64,000 nucleotides of DNA, from assembly GCA_016716435.1 (NCBI GenBank), contig JADJWI010000008.1, positions 1 to 64,000 on the forward strand, read 5' to 3'. This DNA comes from Acidobacteriota bacterium (GTDB lineage: Bacteria > Acidobacteriota > Blastocatellia > Pyrinomonadales > Pyrinomonadaceae). Numbering within the stretch: position 1 is the stretch's first letter; every line of letters starts with the position of its first letter. Below the pieces are notes generated by a model that was not told the origin of the DNA, did no database searches, and saw only the letters and a program-made list of their open reading frames with translations. Positions 1 through 11,918 of this stretch are shown here, piece after piece. The position numbers and the translations under genes are program-made.

Positions 1-3000
1 AATATGTGCCGTTGGTTCCGAGCGATTGGTTACCAGCGATCCACCGATCTCGACGTCGCCAAAGCTGAACGCGTTGCGTCCGAAGAAAGATAGACGCGAT
101 CGACCCAGCTCTATGAATTGATCGGAGAACCGGAAGTTCTTGAGCGGCCCAATCGACCGTGATCTGCGAGCCAAGCGAGGCGGATTAGGCCTGGATCGTA
201 TTGACGCGAAGATCCGGCAGGTCATTTAGAAGCTTGAGTTTGTGCAGAGTCCTGATTGTTCTCTGGCGGAAATTAATTTTGAACCAGCGTTGTAGAAATC
301 GGTTTCTACGAAAATGATCACGTCACCCTGCAAAAACAGCGGAATATTCACGACCTGGTTCTGCGGGTATTCGCCGTCGATAGCAAGGCCGCCCGGCCGC
401 GGGAAGGTGCCGAGGTTAAAGAGCTGATTATTGTTGATCAGAAGGTAAACGCGGTCTGCCCAGTTGGGGTTTGGACGGTTGCTCCCGTGCCGAAATTTCT
501 TGACCGTCCAAGAGATCGGCATCGCACCGTTGATGACCACCGGCGGCAACTGCTTATCCGTAACCCGCAGGTCCGGCGCAAAGCTGCTGATATCGATCGC
601 TTTCGGCTTGGCTCAGGTTGTTCGTTTCGCCATTGCCTTTAGGTCGAACTCAAAGAGCGAATTGTAGGCATCGGTCGCGGCGATCAAATAGGGATGTCCC
701 ATTGAGGCAGTCGGAATCTAGGATAAACGAGGGGTCAACTCTGCCCCCGTTCGAGGCTTCTTTGTTCCCGCCGTTGCCCTGAGCAGTTTGTCGTTCATTG
801 GATCATATGTCCTGATCTGCCGAGAGATAGAGCCTCGCGCCGGGCCCCACCCGCATCGAACGCACCTTGGTTGAGCACGGTTTGGGAAGCCAGGAGCCCT
901 TGGCCGGCAAATCTGCGAGCTCGGAGCATTTATCGGTGCCGGAATGGTAAGATCCGGCGGCGTGCCGAGCACATTCAATCGCAGCCGCCAGCCTGACCCG
1001 GCTATCATATCCCCTATTGTTGTTTTCGTCGTTGAATTCGTAAACCTGGCTTTGAACGCGCCCGTGACAACGAAGACGTAATATTTGCCAAAGGTATTCT
1101 GCGGAAGCGTGACGCCGAAGTTTGAGACACTGCAGTTTCCGCCTTGATGTAAGAGCGGAGCCATTTCTGCGCCACGCGCCGATGACTGGATCAACGCCGT
1201 CGAGGACGGCATCGCGAGAAAGAATGATCGTATCGGTCCAGTTCTCGATCTGTCGCCGGCACCGGCCGTCGCCGTTGTTCGTCACCGTCCACGAAACAGT
1301 TGACCGAGCTCCGCCAAATCCTTCGTCGGGGGCCTGCACATTCGAGAACCGCAGATCAAAGGAGTGTAACGTTGATCGTGATCGAACGCGTGTTCAGGCG
1401 GTTTGTTTCGTTCTCTTCGTTGACCGAATTGTTGGATGCTGTGGTATGACGATCAAACGATAGTTTCCGGAGATGCCCGAGGGATGCGCACTGTCGCCGA
1501 TGCGAAATAGTCTTCGCCTGTATCGAGAAAGCTGTCGTTAGAGGTTGTCGCAGCGACGTTGCGAAGTTGAGCGACGGTCGGGGCCGATGTAAAGCCGGTC
1601 GGTCCAGTTCGAGCGTCGGTCGGGCCGGTGCCCATGTTGGAAACGTCCACTGGACCTGTATCTCTCTGATCGTAGATTGCCGGCGGTTAGGAGTGGCAAT
1701 GTTCGTGACCGCTAAATCGGGTCAGAAGCAGAATGTCCTGAACCGAACGGCGAGAATGTGACGTTGTTAGTTTTCATTGGCAACCCTCGTTTACATTGCC
1801 GAAAGCGTCGGTGCGGACGTAGATGAGGTAATTTCCGGTCGCGGAGATCGAGTCTGGTCGGGATCGTCACGTTCTGGACGCGGTTGACGGATGATCGCCA
1901 GGCGCAACGGGCTGGTTGAGCAAGAAACTCACTCGAGCAGGACATCGCCGCCAACCCGGTTATTGGTCGAGAAAAAGACACGTTCCCAACATCGGGTTGA
2001 GGCGGAGTCCGGTATTGATGGTCGTCCATTGAGGCGAACTGGGTGTCGAATCGACCCCGTCTGAGGAGCCCACTCTGTACCCGAAGGTCGGGGACTTGGT
2101 ATTCGAACCGAGTCGAGACGCTCGTGGTGTTGATGGTTTCTGCCGGTCTGCCGATTATCCTCGAAAAACCCGATTGGCAGGATCGACGACAACAGATCAA
2201 CGCATCGCTCGAATCGTTAAGCACCGGAAGTGTCGGCACGGTATCGGTCGGAGAAAACGATTGCGATTGGACAACTGCGAAGGCGGGACTGACCCGCTGA
2301 GTGATCAGGATGTCATCGGCATTTCCGATCGTTTGATCGAATGGAGAAGTAAACGTCATGACCGAAGCCACTCTGTGTTGCCGAGCCTTGCGTTCTAACA
2401 TCCCAGTTGATAGTGAACTGAACTCCGGGTTCGATCTCCGCTGGAATCCTGAACATCCTCCGCGATCAGGTCTGGGAGGTTACGTCTACCTGATCGGAAC
2501 GAACGCGTAGTTGTCCTGAAAGTTGCCGTTCCGCTCCGGAACATTTCGCCCAACCCGGTAGAAAGATAGTAGGTTCCGTCGGTCGGGATCGCGACTCGAT
2601 GGAATGTTGATATCCGTTGCCGCGAATACCTTCGACTGGCCCGGAGCGAGAACGCCCGCGTTGTCGAATTTCATCCCAACGAAGCGTCACCCGGGTCATT
2701 GAAAGTATCGGGTCCCGCGATAACCAGATCCGTTCGCGGTAACTGCCGGTCGCAACCTTTTGCCGTTATTTGTAACATCGTGATTTCCGCACTGAAGTTC
2801 TGAAGTACATTGACTGTCGGCGGTGCTACCAGGTTCGACGCAGCGTTAGATTGGCAGATGCCGGTGCGATGATCGACCGTCGTTCTCGCCGTGTCGAGCC
2901 TTCTGTAGCGATGATGTCGGAGCTGAAACATATGGTGATGGCGGGACCGGAAAGGATGGTCGTTGCATCGAAAAAGTGTTTACCGAACCCTCAGGGATAA

Positions 3001-4990
3001 ACACGCTGGTGGAACGGTCATCGCCGAAGGATCGGTGGAAGCCAGCGAAATGGTCGCAAATCGCCGGCCGGTGCGGGATCGGACAGCGAGATCTGACTTG
3101 GAACCTGAACGGCCTCGAGCAAACGGAAAGAGGAACGGGCCGCCAAGCGATATGCGGGATTTCGGAACCGGCGGACACCGCGCCGAGCTGAGCATCGCCC
3201 CGGTCATGTTGACGAGTGCCTGAATTCTCCGAAAGAGCTCCGGTTGTAGAGCACAACCTCGTCCGCCACCTGAAGGCAGTCAGCCTGAGAGCCGTAACGC
3301 CATCGCCCTTCCTATCGTGAAAGGCGCGTCATTGGTGCCGATGGTCCGGTTTTCCGTATGCGCTACAACAAGCTGGCCGTTCTTGTAGAGGCGGAACTCG
3401 TTGTCCTCTCCGAAGAGCGAGATGCGTCCATGTAGAGATCAGTTCGTGGCCAAAGGCCGCAACCCGAGACCCTCCGGATTCGTGGATGACGTCAATGAAC
3501 GGTAGGTTGGGTCCAAGTCGACGCCAACACAGGAAGTTAGGGAGCCGGTGCAGCAAGCCTTTCCCAAAGAAATAATGCTCGCGTTGATCAGCCTGAATGT
3601 TCACCCAACCCGCCAATGTGTAGGAAGCGTTTGTGAATTCCAGGGAACCATTATCCGGGATCCCAACGAGAAGGTTCCGCATTACCGTTAAAGTAGAAGG
3701 CGTGCTGAATCCCAACTGTCCGCCGGTAAAGTAAGCCGCCCGCAAACCTCCGTCATTGTTTCCAAACCAATCTTCAGCGGTAAACATCTTCCGCCACCAG
3801 AGACCGTAAGCGTTGGCGTCGATCTGTGGGCCGCCCTGGACCTCCGGTTCCGTCGCATTCGAGCTGCCGCCAGCAAGCCTCCCTGATAAAACGCGAAGGG
3901 CTTCTGCGTTAAACGTCTCGAAGCGATCGGTGCCGTTCGAACCTCGCAATGGCGATCCGTTGGTGCCCGTCTTGACCGGTTCGAACATCAGCGATCTGCG
4001 AGCCGTTCGGCGACCAAACCGGCTTTCAAGAGTCTCGTGGGGTTCCTCGATCCGGTCGATCGTGTTTGAGTCCGTTCGGAAGGGGAACGCAAATGCCTGA
4101 CCGGAAGCGGTCGCACTCGAAAAGGAGTTTTGCCCGTCAGGCGAAGCAGGCCGTCGGGAAGACGTCGTAGGACTGGTCGTTTCCGTCGACCACCGTTTCT
4201 TCGCCGGGTGCCATCCGGATTTGCGGTATATCGCGGTCGCTATCCAATAGACCTTTGACCGTTGTGAGAAAAGAACATGATACTGCCGCCGCCTTGCGTC
4301 AACACTCTGAAGGCCGGTGCCGGGTGAATTGCGATCCAAATGGGAAAGTTCCGTTCGAAGACAACCTTCGAGCCATCAGGCGAAAGAGCCGGACGGAGGT
4401 GGAATCATCTGAGGAGATTTGGGATCTCGGTCAAGCCAGTCCCGTCGGAGTTGATAACCCAGATCCGATCCTCGAACACGTGTTCAAATGTGATCTTCGA
4501 CCATCCCGCGAAAAGAGAAATTTCTGCCTGTCGATGAATGAAGGTCGACGTCGTTGATTGAACCCGGTCGGGTCCATTATCCGTAAAAAGCTCGCCCGGG
4601 ATCGGCGTGATGGAAGTCACGCATCCGCTGCGTTCGAATAGGATCTTTGAACCATCAGTGAGAATACGCGGTTCGGAATCGGCGAGAAAGGTGAAGTAAG
4701 AAACATCGTTCGATGGGCCAATGTTTTCAAGCTTCTGAGAGTATTGTCCAGCTCGACCAGGAAAAAGCCCGGAAACGTTCTGCAGCTTGTCTTGCTCGCT
4801 CGCCTTTCTTGCACTTGCAGGTGATGAGGGTCCGCAACCGACGCACTGTTCTTCCGACCACGGTGGCAACACCCCGCACTGACGCCGAAGTGGATGATGC
4901 CCAAACGACAAGCGAAAGCGATGCGGCTGCGAGTATTGACAAAACGAAGCGGCGAAGCGGGACGAAAACGACGATTCCTGGGGATCCCAT
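1..4990 (-). pseudogene. Large secreted PD40 / LamG / CARDB-repeat protein, frameshifted and cut by window start
   Basis: Recognisable pieces lie in several reading frames but one order on the minus strand. The probable start is the ATG at 4990, giving a signal-peptide-like N-terminus (MGSPGIVVF then a hydrophobic run LSILAAASLSLVVWASS). Around 4720-4250 are PD40/TolB-type propeller pieces (DGSKILFERSG; RIWVINSDGTGLTEI). Around 3870-3330 is a LamG/concanavalin-like domain (NASYTLAGWVNIQA, YFFGKG). From about 2930 to the window edge come at least four CARDB-like Ig-fold modules, marked by SWTVTNNGDG, NWTDTIILS, ISWTV and NWADRVYL. Such proteins are exported and bind surfaces or carbohydrate. 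I count well over ten frame changes; homology continues across each, so consensus error is likelier than a decayed gene. The C-terminus lies outside the window. Domain identities are fairly sure; the exact product is not. Confidence 0.6.
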
Positions 4991-5090
4991 TTGGCTTTCT
5001 CCTAGATATTTGTGTCTCTGGGCAATAAGGCGTGAATGAATCGAGCTTTGGACCAACCGAAAAAGTTTCCGATTTGCCCGAGATTGGCTG

Positions 5091-5096
5091 TATAAT
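5091..5096 (+). promoter_or_regulatory. Probable -10 box (TATAAT) upstream of the ECF sigma gene
   Basis: A perfect TATAAT lies 18 bases before the ATG at 5115, in the divergent gap between the large minus-strand secreted protein (start near 4990) and the ECF sigma gene. I see no good -35 at 16-18 bases; TTGCCC upstream is too close. The short distance to the ATG implies a very short 5' leader. Confidence 0.4.
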
Positions 5097-5114
5097 CTGA
5101 AAACTTCTCAACTT

Positions 5115-5670
5115 ATGCCTGAGCTGAACGAAGTGACCGAACTTCTGAGCCGGATCGGGAGCGGCGATAAGCATGCCCCGATGAGCTCTTTGCGGTCGTT
5201 TATGATGACCCGCGCTTGCTCGGGCCTATTTCGCTACAATGAACGGCCGGAGCACACGTCAGGCGACCGCCGGTCCATGAGGCCTACATACGTTTAGTCA
5301 ACTGGGAGCAGGTTAGCTGGGCAGAACCGGGCTCATTTTTGCAGTCGCCGCCGAAGTGATGCGAAAAGTACTTATTGACCACGCGTGCCCGAAAGGCCGC
5401 AAACGAGATGGCGGGAGATCGCGTTCTACCGAAGAGACGGTCAGCCTCGCCGCCAGGCAAACAAGCCGATCGATCTCTTTGAATCTGAGGACGCCTGGCA
5501 GAGCTTGAAACCGCGATCCGCGGCAGGCTAAGGTTGTCGAGTTTGCGCTGGTTCGGCGGTTCATCTATCGAAGAAAACGGCGTATCTGCTCGATGTACTG
5601 GCGACTACCGTCATGGGAGAGAATGGAGCTTTGCGAAGGTTGGCCGCACGTGAACTGACCAGAATTGGAG
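5115..5670 (+). pseudogene. ECF-family RNA polymerase sigma factor (kinase-linked type), frameshifted
   Basis: The N-terminus reads MPELNEVTELLSRIGSGDK, then in shifting frames come the region-2 pieces RRLARAYF..MNGRST, HEAYIRLVNWEQV and NRAHFFAVAAEVMRKVLIDHARAR. This is the typical Acidobacteriota ECF sigma that sits next to protein kinases. Region 4 is recoverable near 5540-5660 (KVVEF, then a TAYLLDV..TTVM helix). It would bind core RNA polymerase and direct transcription of a target regulon. At least three indels break it. The end is approximate, because the final frame runs into the start of the kinase at 5677. The family call is good; the reading frame as given is not translatable. Confidence 0.65.
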
Positions 5671-5676
5671 GCCGAG

Positions 5677-8284
5677 ATGGACCGGAGAAATGGTCAAACT
5701 CAGAGAGATCTTTGCACAGGCCGAGGGCTCTGGAGCCCGGTGAGCGCGAAGCCCTGGTCAGCGAAGCTGCCGAAGGTGATGCTGAGCCTGCAGGGGAGGT
5801 AATGTCGCTTAGCTCACGTGACGAGACGGCGAACATACTCGAAGCAAATGCTTTCGACCTGTCGAAACGCGTGTTTGCGGACCAAAACACCCAAGGCCGG
5901 CTGACCTTGGAAGTTATCGGATCGTTCGCGAACTAGGCAGCGGGCGGCATGGGTGCCGTGTTCCTGGTCGAACGTAGCGATGGCGAATTCAAGCAAACAC
6001 CGCGGTTTTGAAGTTAGTTCGAAATACCGCTGCGGACGCAGAAACTGAACGACGTTTTCGCACGGAACGCGAGATCCTTGCGGGTCTTCATCATCCGAAC
6101 ATTGCCCAACTTTACGACGGAGGCGTTTCTGAAAACGGTGAGCCTTTCTTGTGATGGAATACACTGACGGCCTTCCGCTTAACGAGTATGTTCGTAGAGC
6201 CAACAGTCCGTTGAATGTCCGCGCTTGATCTCTTCCTCAAGATCTCTGTTCCGCCGTGGATTATGCTCACCGCAAACTCACAGTTCATCGCGACCTTAAG
6301 CCGCGTAATGTTCTCATAACATCTGAGGGGGAGCCAAAGCTGCTCGATTTTGGCTTGGCAAAGCCGCTCGATGAGTTGGCGGCGAAAAGATCAGACCGCG
6401 ACGGTGTTCCGGGCATTCACGCCGGCATGGCGCCTCGCCGGAGCAGGATCCCGGCAAGCGGGTGACGATAGCTCGACATTTATAGCCCTCGGTGTGATCT
6501 TTACGAGCTCACCCACCGATTCGAAGCCGTTCTGTTTTTGACGGACGTACAGCCTGAGGGGAGATCGTCCGAAACGATAACCGGTTCCGATCCCATGCGT
6601 CCGAGTTCCGTAGGCAAAGGGAAGCATTCTCGTGTCTAGGGTGGTCGGCATCGCGTCCGATCTTGATACGATCGCAGGAAGCGCCCGAGAGGGAGCCTGA
6701 GCGGCAGTGGTGACCGCGGGAGATCCGCCGCTGATGTGCTTGGCGTTTCTCGACGGAATGCCGATCCTCGCCCGTCCGGAGCACTTTCGTACAGAGCTTC
6801 GAGCTGGGGTTCGTCCGGCGAAACGGAAATCGCTCGCGTTTGGAAGGCTTGGGTGGCCAGCTTGCTTTCGGGCTTGGGGTATCCATCTGCGGCGGAAGTC
6901 GCTCGGCCGAACGCGACCGTCGCGGAGCGTTTTGCAGGACGTAAGAAAGCCTTCGAACCCGCTTCTTCGAGATCACACCAAAGATCGAGACCCTTGAGGG
7001 CTCGACTGACGCCCGAGAGATCTTGGTCAAGCGTTCTTGAGTATCCTCGACAGCCTTGCGAGGAAGCTGCCGGCGATAGCGAACTTCAGCAGAGCTCGCG
7101 GCCGCTTACGAGAAGATCGGTGAATTGGCAGGGCCATCCGAGCAAGCCAAATTTGGGGCGACCTTGCCGGTGCACTTTGAGTTAAGAGAAGGCAACGCCA
7201 TTAGGGCTCGCGCCAACCCGAAGAAAAAAAAAGGCGCCGGAAAACCTACGGCTTCTTGCTGAGAACTTTCGTCATTTATCCGATGCCCGTTACGGGCAGG
7301 AGATACTCAGGGACGCTGTTTGCGCTGAACGGTCGCGGGAGATCTATGAGGGGCTTGTGAGTGCTCAATCCGGTGGCGATGTTTCGGTGTAGGGCTGGCG
7401 TATTTGCGGGGATTCGACCGAGCTTTCGCAGTATCATCAGGCGAATAATCAGTATCCGGAGGCGATAGCGTTCGCTGAGAAAGCGATCGTCGGAACTGCG
7501 GAACTTCCTGCCGATGCCCGTGAAACCCGCGAGGAGTTCTTCGTTACGCACGCCGACCTCGGCAATTCGCTATCGTGGAATGGCGAACAGGAATTGGGCC
7601 GAAGCGATGATTGCCATCGCGGTTGGCGGAATGGAGAAACTCCTAGCCGAAAAGCCGAACGACGCCCGGACGCGCATTTGATGTTGTTTATATGCTCGCC
7701 AGCGGGATCTTCGAGGACATCGTCAACGAGCGTTCGCTGGAGTTTGCCGGAAAAGGCCCGAGCGACGGCTCAAAAGGGCGTAGAGATCGACCCGGCCGAT
7801 ATCCAGTTCCGTCATAACCTCGCCCGGTCGAATTATCGGGTCGCGGTTGCCGCCGCAAACCTCAAGCGAAGCGACGAAGCATTGGACACGCTCAAGATCG
7901 CCGGAGACGCAGTTCCTTGCTCTGATCGAGCGCGCCGCGAAACCGGTTCTACCGCCGGACCCTGGCCGTATTTTACACGCGGGCTGGACTTGCACGCCGC
8001 CTGTCGCAACGACCTGGCTGGTTCAAACGCTGATTTCGTCCGCTCGCTAGAGCTCTGGCAGCAAGTGGCCGAAAGCGATCCCGGAAACAAGAATGCTCGC
8101 CGCGACATCGCTCTTCGCACCGGTACCTTGCCGAGAACCTTTTCGAAACTCGGCGAAAAAGCGAAAGCCCGCGAGCACTTTCCGACAGCCGTTGATGATG
8201 CCAACGGACTGAAGAGCGAGGTCGCTCCCCGAAGTTGATGTTAAGCCCATCGCCGAGCTTGAGACCGTAATGGCGAAACTTTAG
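5677..8284 (+). pseudogene. Serine/threonine protein kinase with C-terminal TPR region, frameshifted
   Basis: Pieces in order: an N-terminal linker (LEPGEREALVSEAAEGDAE), a glycine loop around 5920-5960 (IVRELGSGGMG..FLVERSDGEF across two frames), the VLKLVRNT lysine strand near 6005, HHPNIAQLYDGGVSENGE, the catalytic loop VHRDLKPRNVLI at about 6280, and LLDFGLAKP with the DFG motif at about 6345. A long linker follows, then TPR-like helices at 7700-8200 (DPADIQFRHNLARS, ESDPGNKNARRDIAL). The protein ends in VMAKL with a TAG at 8282. It is a Hanks-type kinase that probably phosphorylates Ser/Thr on proteins. It sits directly behind its ECF sigma partner, the usual Acidobacteriota pairing. Ten or more frameshifts, of the same kind as in the flanking genes, prevent translation as written. 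Confidence 0.7.
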
Positions 8285-8302
8285 CCGCAGTTAACAAACC
8301 AA

Positions 8303-9165
8303 ATGAACATAGATCATTCCAGGATCCTGGCCGGCAAGAAGGTCGATCTTTCAAAGTTCAAGACCGACGACACGGACGGCTACAAGGACAAGATCAGGCC
8401 CGCGAGATCTTGCGAAGAACATCGAACGGATGACGGAGCTGCAGGATATGCTTTATGCCCAGGACGTTCATTCGCTGCTCGTCGTCTTTCAGGCGATGGA
8501 CGCGCCGGCAAGGACGGAGCGATCAAGCACGTTATGAGCGGTGTGAATCCGCAGGGCGTTTCGGTCGCTTCGTTCAAGGCTCCTTCGGCCGAGGAGCGAG
8601 ACCATGACTTCCTTTGGCGGCATCAGAAGGCCCTGCCCGAGCGCGGGAAGATCGGCATCTTTAACCGCTCGCATTACGAGGAAGTGCTCGTCGTCCGCGT
8701 TCACCCGGCGATCTTGCGGCTGCAGCTCCCGCCCGAGATAAAGCATGACAAGAACATCTGGAAAAAAAGATTCGACCACATCCGCGACTGGGAGCAGCAC
8801 CTCTACGAGAACGGGACGCACGTCCTGAAGTTCTTCCTGAACGTGTCACGCGAGGAGCAGAAAGGAGTTGCCGGACCCGCATCGAGGAGCCGGAGAAGAA
8901 CTGGAAATTCTCCGCCGCCGATGTCAGGGAACGCGGACTCTGGGACGACTATATGAATGCCTACGACGACGCGATGGAAAATACGTCCACCGACCACGCT
9001 CCGTGGTACGTAGTCCCCGCGGATAAAAAATGGTTCACCCGCCTCGCCGTCTCAGAGATAATTGTCAAAAAGCTCGAGTCAATGAACCTTCATTATCCTA
9101 AGGTCAGCGAGGAACAACTTGCAGCACTCGGAGGAGCAAAATCGACGCTCGAAGCCGAACGCTGA
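8303..9165 (+). pseudogene. Polyphosphate kinase 2 (PPK2) family protein, frameshifted
   Basis: PPK2 enzymes transfer phosphate between polyphosphate and nucleotides. Visible in order are MNIDHSRILAGKKVDLSKF, MTELQDMLYAQDVHSLLVV, a P-loop-like GKDGAIKHVMSGVNPQG with the family's AGKDG Walker A, FKAPSAEERDHDFLWR, ERGKIGIFNRSHYEEVLV with the Walker B region, EKNWKFSAADVRERGLW, and the C-terminal DHAPWYVVPADKKWFTRLAV. The reconstructed length of about 287 residues is normal for one-domain PPK2. Indels fall near 8395, 8500 and 8870; all catalytic segments remain recoverable, so the gene is probably intact in the organism. AMP- or ADP-specificity cannot be decided from this sequence. Confidence 0.8.
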
Positions 9166-9189
9166 TCGGCGGCGATACGGCCGCCGGGA

Positions 9190-9219
9190 TTGTTCGGGAA
9201 TGCCCCGGCGTTCTACAAT
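9190..9219 (+). promoter_or_regulatory. Probable sigma-70 promoter of the thiC riboswitch transcript
   Basis: TTGTTC (9190-9195) and TACAAT (9214-9219) are separated by 18 bases. Transcription would begin around 9226, just before the riboswitch fold, which fits the expected geometry. Confidence 0.45.
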
Positions 9220-9235
9220 GGTTACCTAAGCAATA

Positions 9236-9330
9236 CAAGTTTTCAGGGGAGCATTCTGCTGAGAGTTGCCGGGCATGCGCCGGGCATTACCCTAAAAACC
9301 TGATGCGGATAATACCGACGAAGGGAGAAA
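9236..9330 (+). promoter_or_regulatory. TPP (THI-box) riboswitch controlling thiC
   Basis: The conserved THI-box elements are present in order: CAGGGGAGC, the CTGAGA core (9260-9265), a GC-rich variable P3 hairpin (GCCGGGCATGCGCCGGGC), ACCCT, AACCTGATGCGGATAATACCG, and the closing GAAGGGAGA. The element ends a few bases before the thiC ATG. The AAGGGAG at its 3' edge is also the only plausible Shine-Dalgarno, 7-8 bases from the ATG. Thiamine pyrophosphate binding would therefore be expected to block translation initiation; this mechanism is inferred. Confidence 0.93.
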
Positions 9331-9334
9331 AACG

Positions 9335-11350
9335 ATGAGAGAGAATAAAGAAGTCAGAAATCAGAAGTCAGAAGTAGAGAATTCGAAGGGGGGCAGCAGA
9401 GCAGCGATCAGGTTAAGTTGCCGGCTTCGCAGAAGGTTTATGTTGAGGCGGATGGTTTGCGGGTGCCGTTTCGCGAAATATCGCTGTCGCCGTCGCGTGA
9501 GATGGACGGGACGATGGTTGAGAATGCCCCCGTGCGTGTTTATGACACCAGCGGGCCGTGGACTGATCCGGCCGAGCGGCAGAACGTCCGCGACGGGTTG
9601 CCGGCACTGCGTCGCGATTGGATCGTCGCTCGCGGAGACGTAGAAGAATACGAAGGCCGCGAGATATTGCCGCAAGACAATGGCTACTTAACGAAAGGTG
9701 CGGAGGAGATTGCCCGCGTTAAAGATAATGGCGCTTGACGAATTTCCCGGACTCAGAAGAGCTCCGCTAAGAGCGAAGAATGGAGCCTGCGTCACGCAAA
9801 TGCACTACGCACGCAAGGGAATCATCACGCCTGAGATGGAATATGTGGCGATCCGCGAAAACCTCGGCCGCAAGTTTGGAGTCCCGGCTTTAGCCGGCAT
9901 TCTCGGCGAGAACGGCGGGCCGCCTAAAGGCGGTACTCAAAGCGATGATCGCTCCTCGCTTTACCATCAGCACAAAGGCGAATCTTTCGGAGCCGCCATT
10001 CCGGAATTCGTAACGCCCGAATTTGTCCGCGATGAGGTCGCCCGCGGGCGTGCGATCATCCCGGCGAACATTAATCATCCCGAAAGCGAACCGATGATCA
10101 TCGGACGCAATTTCCTTGTCAAGATAAACGCAAATATCGGCAACTCCGCCGTTGCCTCATCTATTGAGGAAGAGGTCGAGAAGATGCGTTGGTCGACTCT
10201 GTGGGGAGCGGACACGGTAATGGACCTCTCAACCGGCAAGAACATCCACGCAACCCGCGAATGGATACTTCGCAATTCGCCGGTGCCGATCGGAACGGTG
10301 CCGATCTATCAAGCGCTGGAAAAAGTGAACGGCAAGGCCGAAGACCTGACCTGGGAGATCTACCGCGACACGTTGATCGAACAGGCCGAGCAGGGCGTTG
10401 ATTATTTCACCATCCACGCCGGAGTTCGCTTGCCTTATATTCCGATGACGGCGAAGCGAACCACAGGAATAGTCAGCCGCGGCGGTTCGATAATGGCCAA
10501 ATGGTGCCTCGCACATCACGAAGAGAGTTTTCTTTACACCCGTTTCCGCGAGATCTGCGAGATCATGCGGACGTATGACGCGGCGTTTAGTTTGGGCGAC
10601 GGTCTACGGCCTGGAAGTATTGCGGACGCGAACGACGAAGCTCAATTTGCCGAGCTCGAAACGCTCGGTGAGCTTACAAAGATCGCCTGGGAAATGGATT
10701 GCCAGACAATGATCGAAGGCCCGGGCCATGTGCCGATGCATTTGATCAAAGAGAACATGGACAAGCAGCTCGAGGTCTGCGGTGAGGCTCCGTTCTACAC
10801 TCTTGGCCCACTGACGACAGATATCGCTCCCGGATACGACCACATCACCAGCGGAATTGGTGCCGCGATGATCGGATGGTTTGGCACGGCGATGCTTTGC
10901 TATGTTACGCCCAAAGAACACCTCGGCCTGCCGAATAAACAGGACGTTAAAGAAGGAGTTATCACTTACAAGCTTGCAGCTCACGCCGCCGACCTTGCAA
11001 AGGGCCATCCGGGAGCGCAGTATCGTGACAACGCGCTATCGAAGGCGCGTTTCGAATTTCGCTGGGAAGATCAATTTAACCTCGGACTAGACCCTGAAAA
11101 GGCAAAAGAGTTTCACGATGAAACCTTGCCCGCAGAAGGCGCAAAGCTTGCCCATTTCTGCTCAATGTGTGGCCCTCATTTCTGCTCGATGAAGATCACC
11201 CAAGATGTCCGAGAATACGCCGCCGAACAAAACATCGAAGCCGAAAAAGCCTTAGCCGTCGGCATGAGCGAAAAGGCCGCGGAATTCAAAGCCACCGGAT
11301 CAGAGATCTATCATGGAAATCTACCGGGCGGATCGGTAGCGGACCACTGA
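9335..11350 (+). CDS. thiC: Phosphomethylpyrimidine synthase ThiC (two frameshifts near the N-terminus)
   Basis: ThiC is a radical-SAM enzyme that rearranges 5-aminoimidazole ribotide into HMP phosphate, the pyrimidine half of thiamine. The body from about 9740 on is open and full length, with FLVKINANIGNSAVASS, WEMDCQTMIEGPGHVP, LGPLTTDIAPGYDHI and the C-terminal CxxCxxxxC cluster ligands in CSMCGPHFC. The N-terminal part (VYVEADGLRVPFREI, VYDTSGPWTDP) lies in another frame at 9418-9735. One indel falls between about 9345 and 9415, most simply at the G run near 9388-9392, and one near 9735. The start at 9335 follows the riboswitch and its AAGGGAG. Residues 3-15 come from an AGTCAGAA-type microrepeat and are not conserved. 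Cytoplasmic and TPP-repressed through the riboswitch. Confidence 0.93.
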
Positions 11351-11918
11351 TCTGCGGGTGTTGGTGCAGAGTTTAGCCGCAATATCCATTGCGTCATTTT
11401 GGCCAGTGCCGAGAATCTGGCCTGGCTTGTGGCTGTTCTAATTGGCTCGTCGCAATTTCGGTCTCCCGCATTCCTCTTGTTGTTCTTTGCTGTGACGATG
11501 ACCCGTGTCCGACGACAATGCGGTGGGTTTTTAGCCTTAACTTTCAGTTTGTTGGCTCATGTTGGATAAAACACATTAAGAACTAGGAACCGTATAGTAC
11601 TTGGTGTAAGCTTACGGGCATTCAAGCCTTTTTCATTTTCCCAGCCATATGTCAATCGCTGTGAATAAGGGACTAACCAGTCTCTCCGTTTTGGCGTTTA
11701 CACTCTCGTTTCTCAACGAGAACCGCATTCCTAAAGTGTTAGTCGTCTGTTAAGTTGGTTTTGCCGGTCGAACGAGCAGTGTCGTGGACCACCAACAAAC
11801 ACCGATGAAGTGCATAAGAATCGAAAATCGAAAGACTGAACCTCGGTTCTCGCAGAACATTCGAAAACGGCGAAACTCATCCAGACCTTGTAACTGTTAA
11901 AGTGAGGCGATCAATAAA
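11351..11918. other. Intergenic stretch without a supported gene
   Basis: This is 568 bases between thiC and the secreted mosaic protein. The short open frames here have no signal, motif or ribosome site that I trust. A plausible ribosome binding site for the downstream gene is GTGAGGCG, about 12 bases before the ATG at 11919. I see no clear terminator or repeat. Confidence 0.5.
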
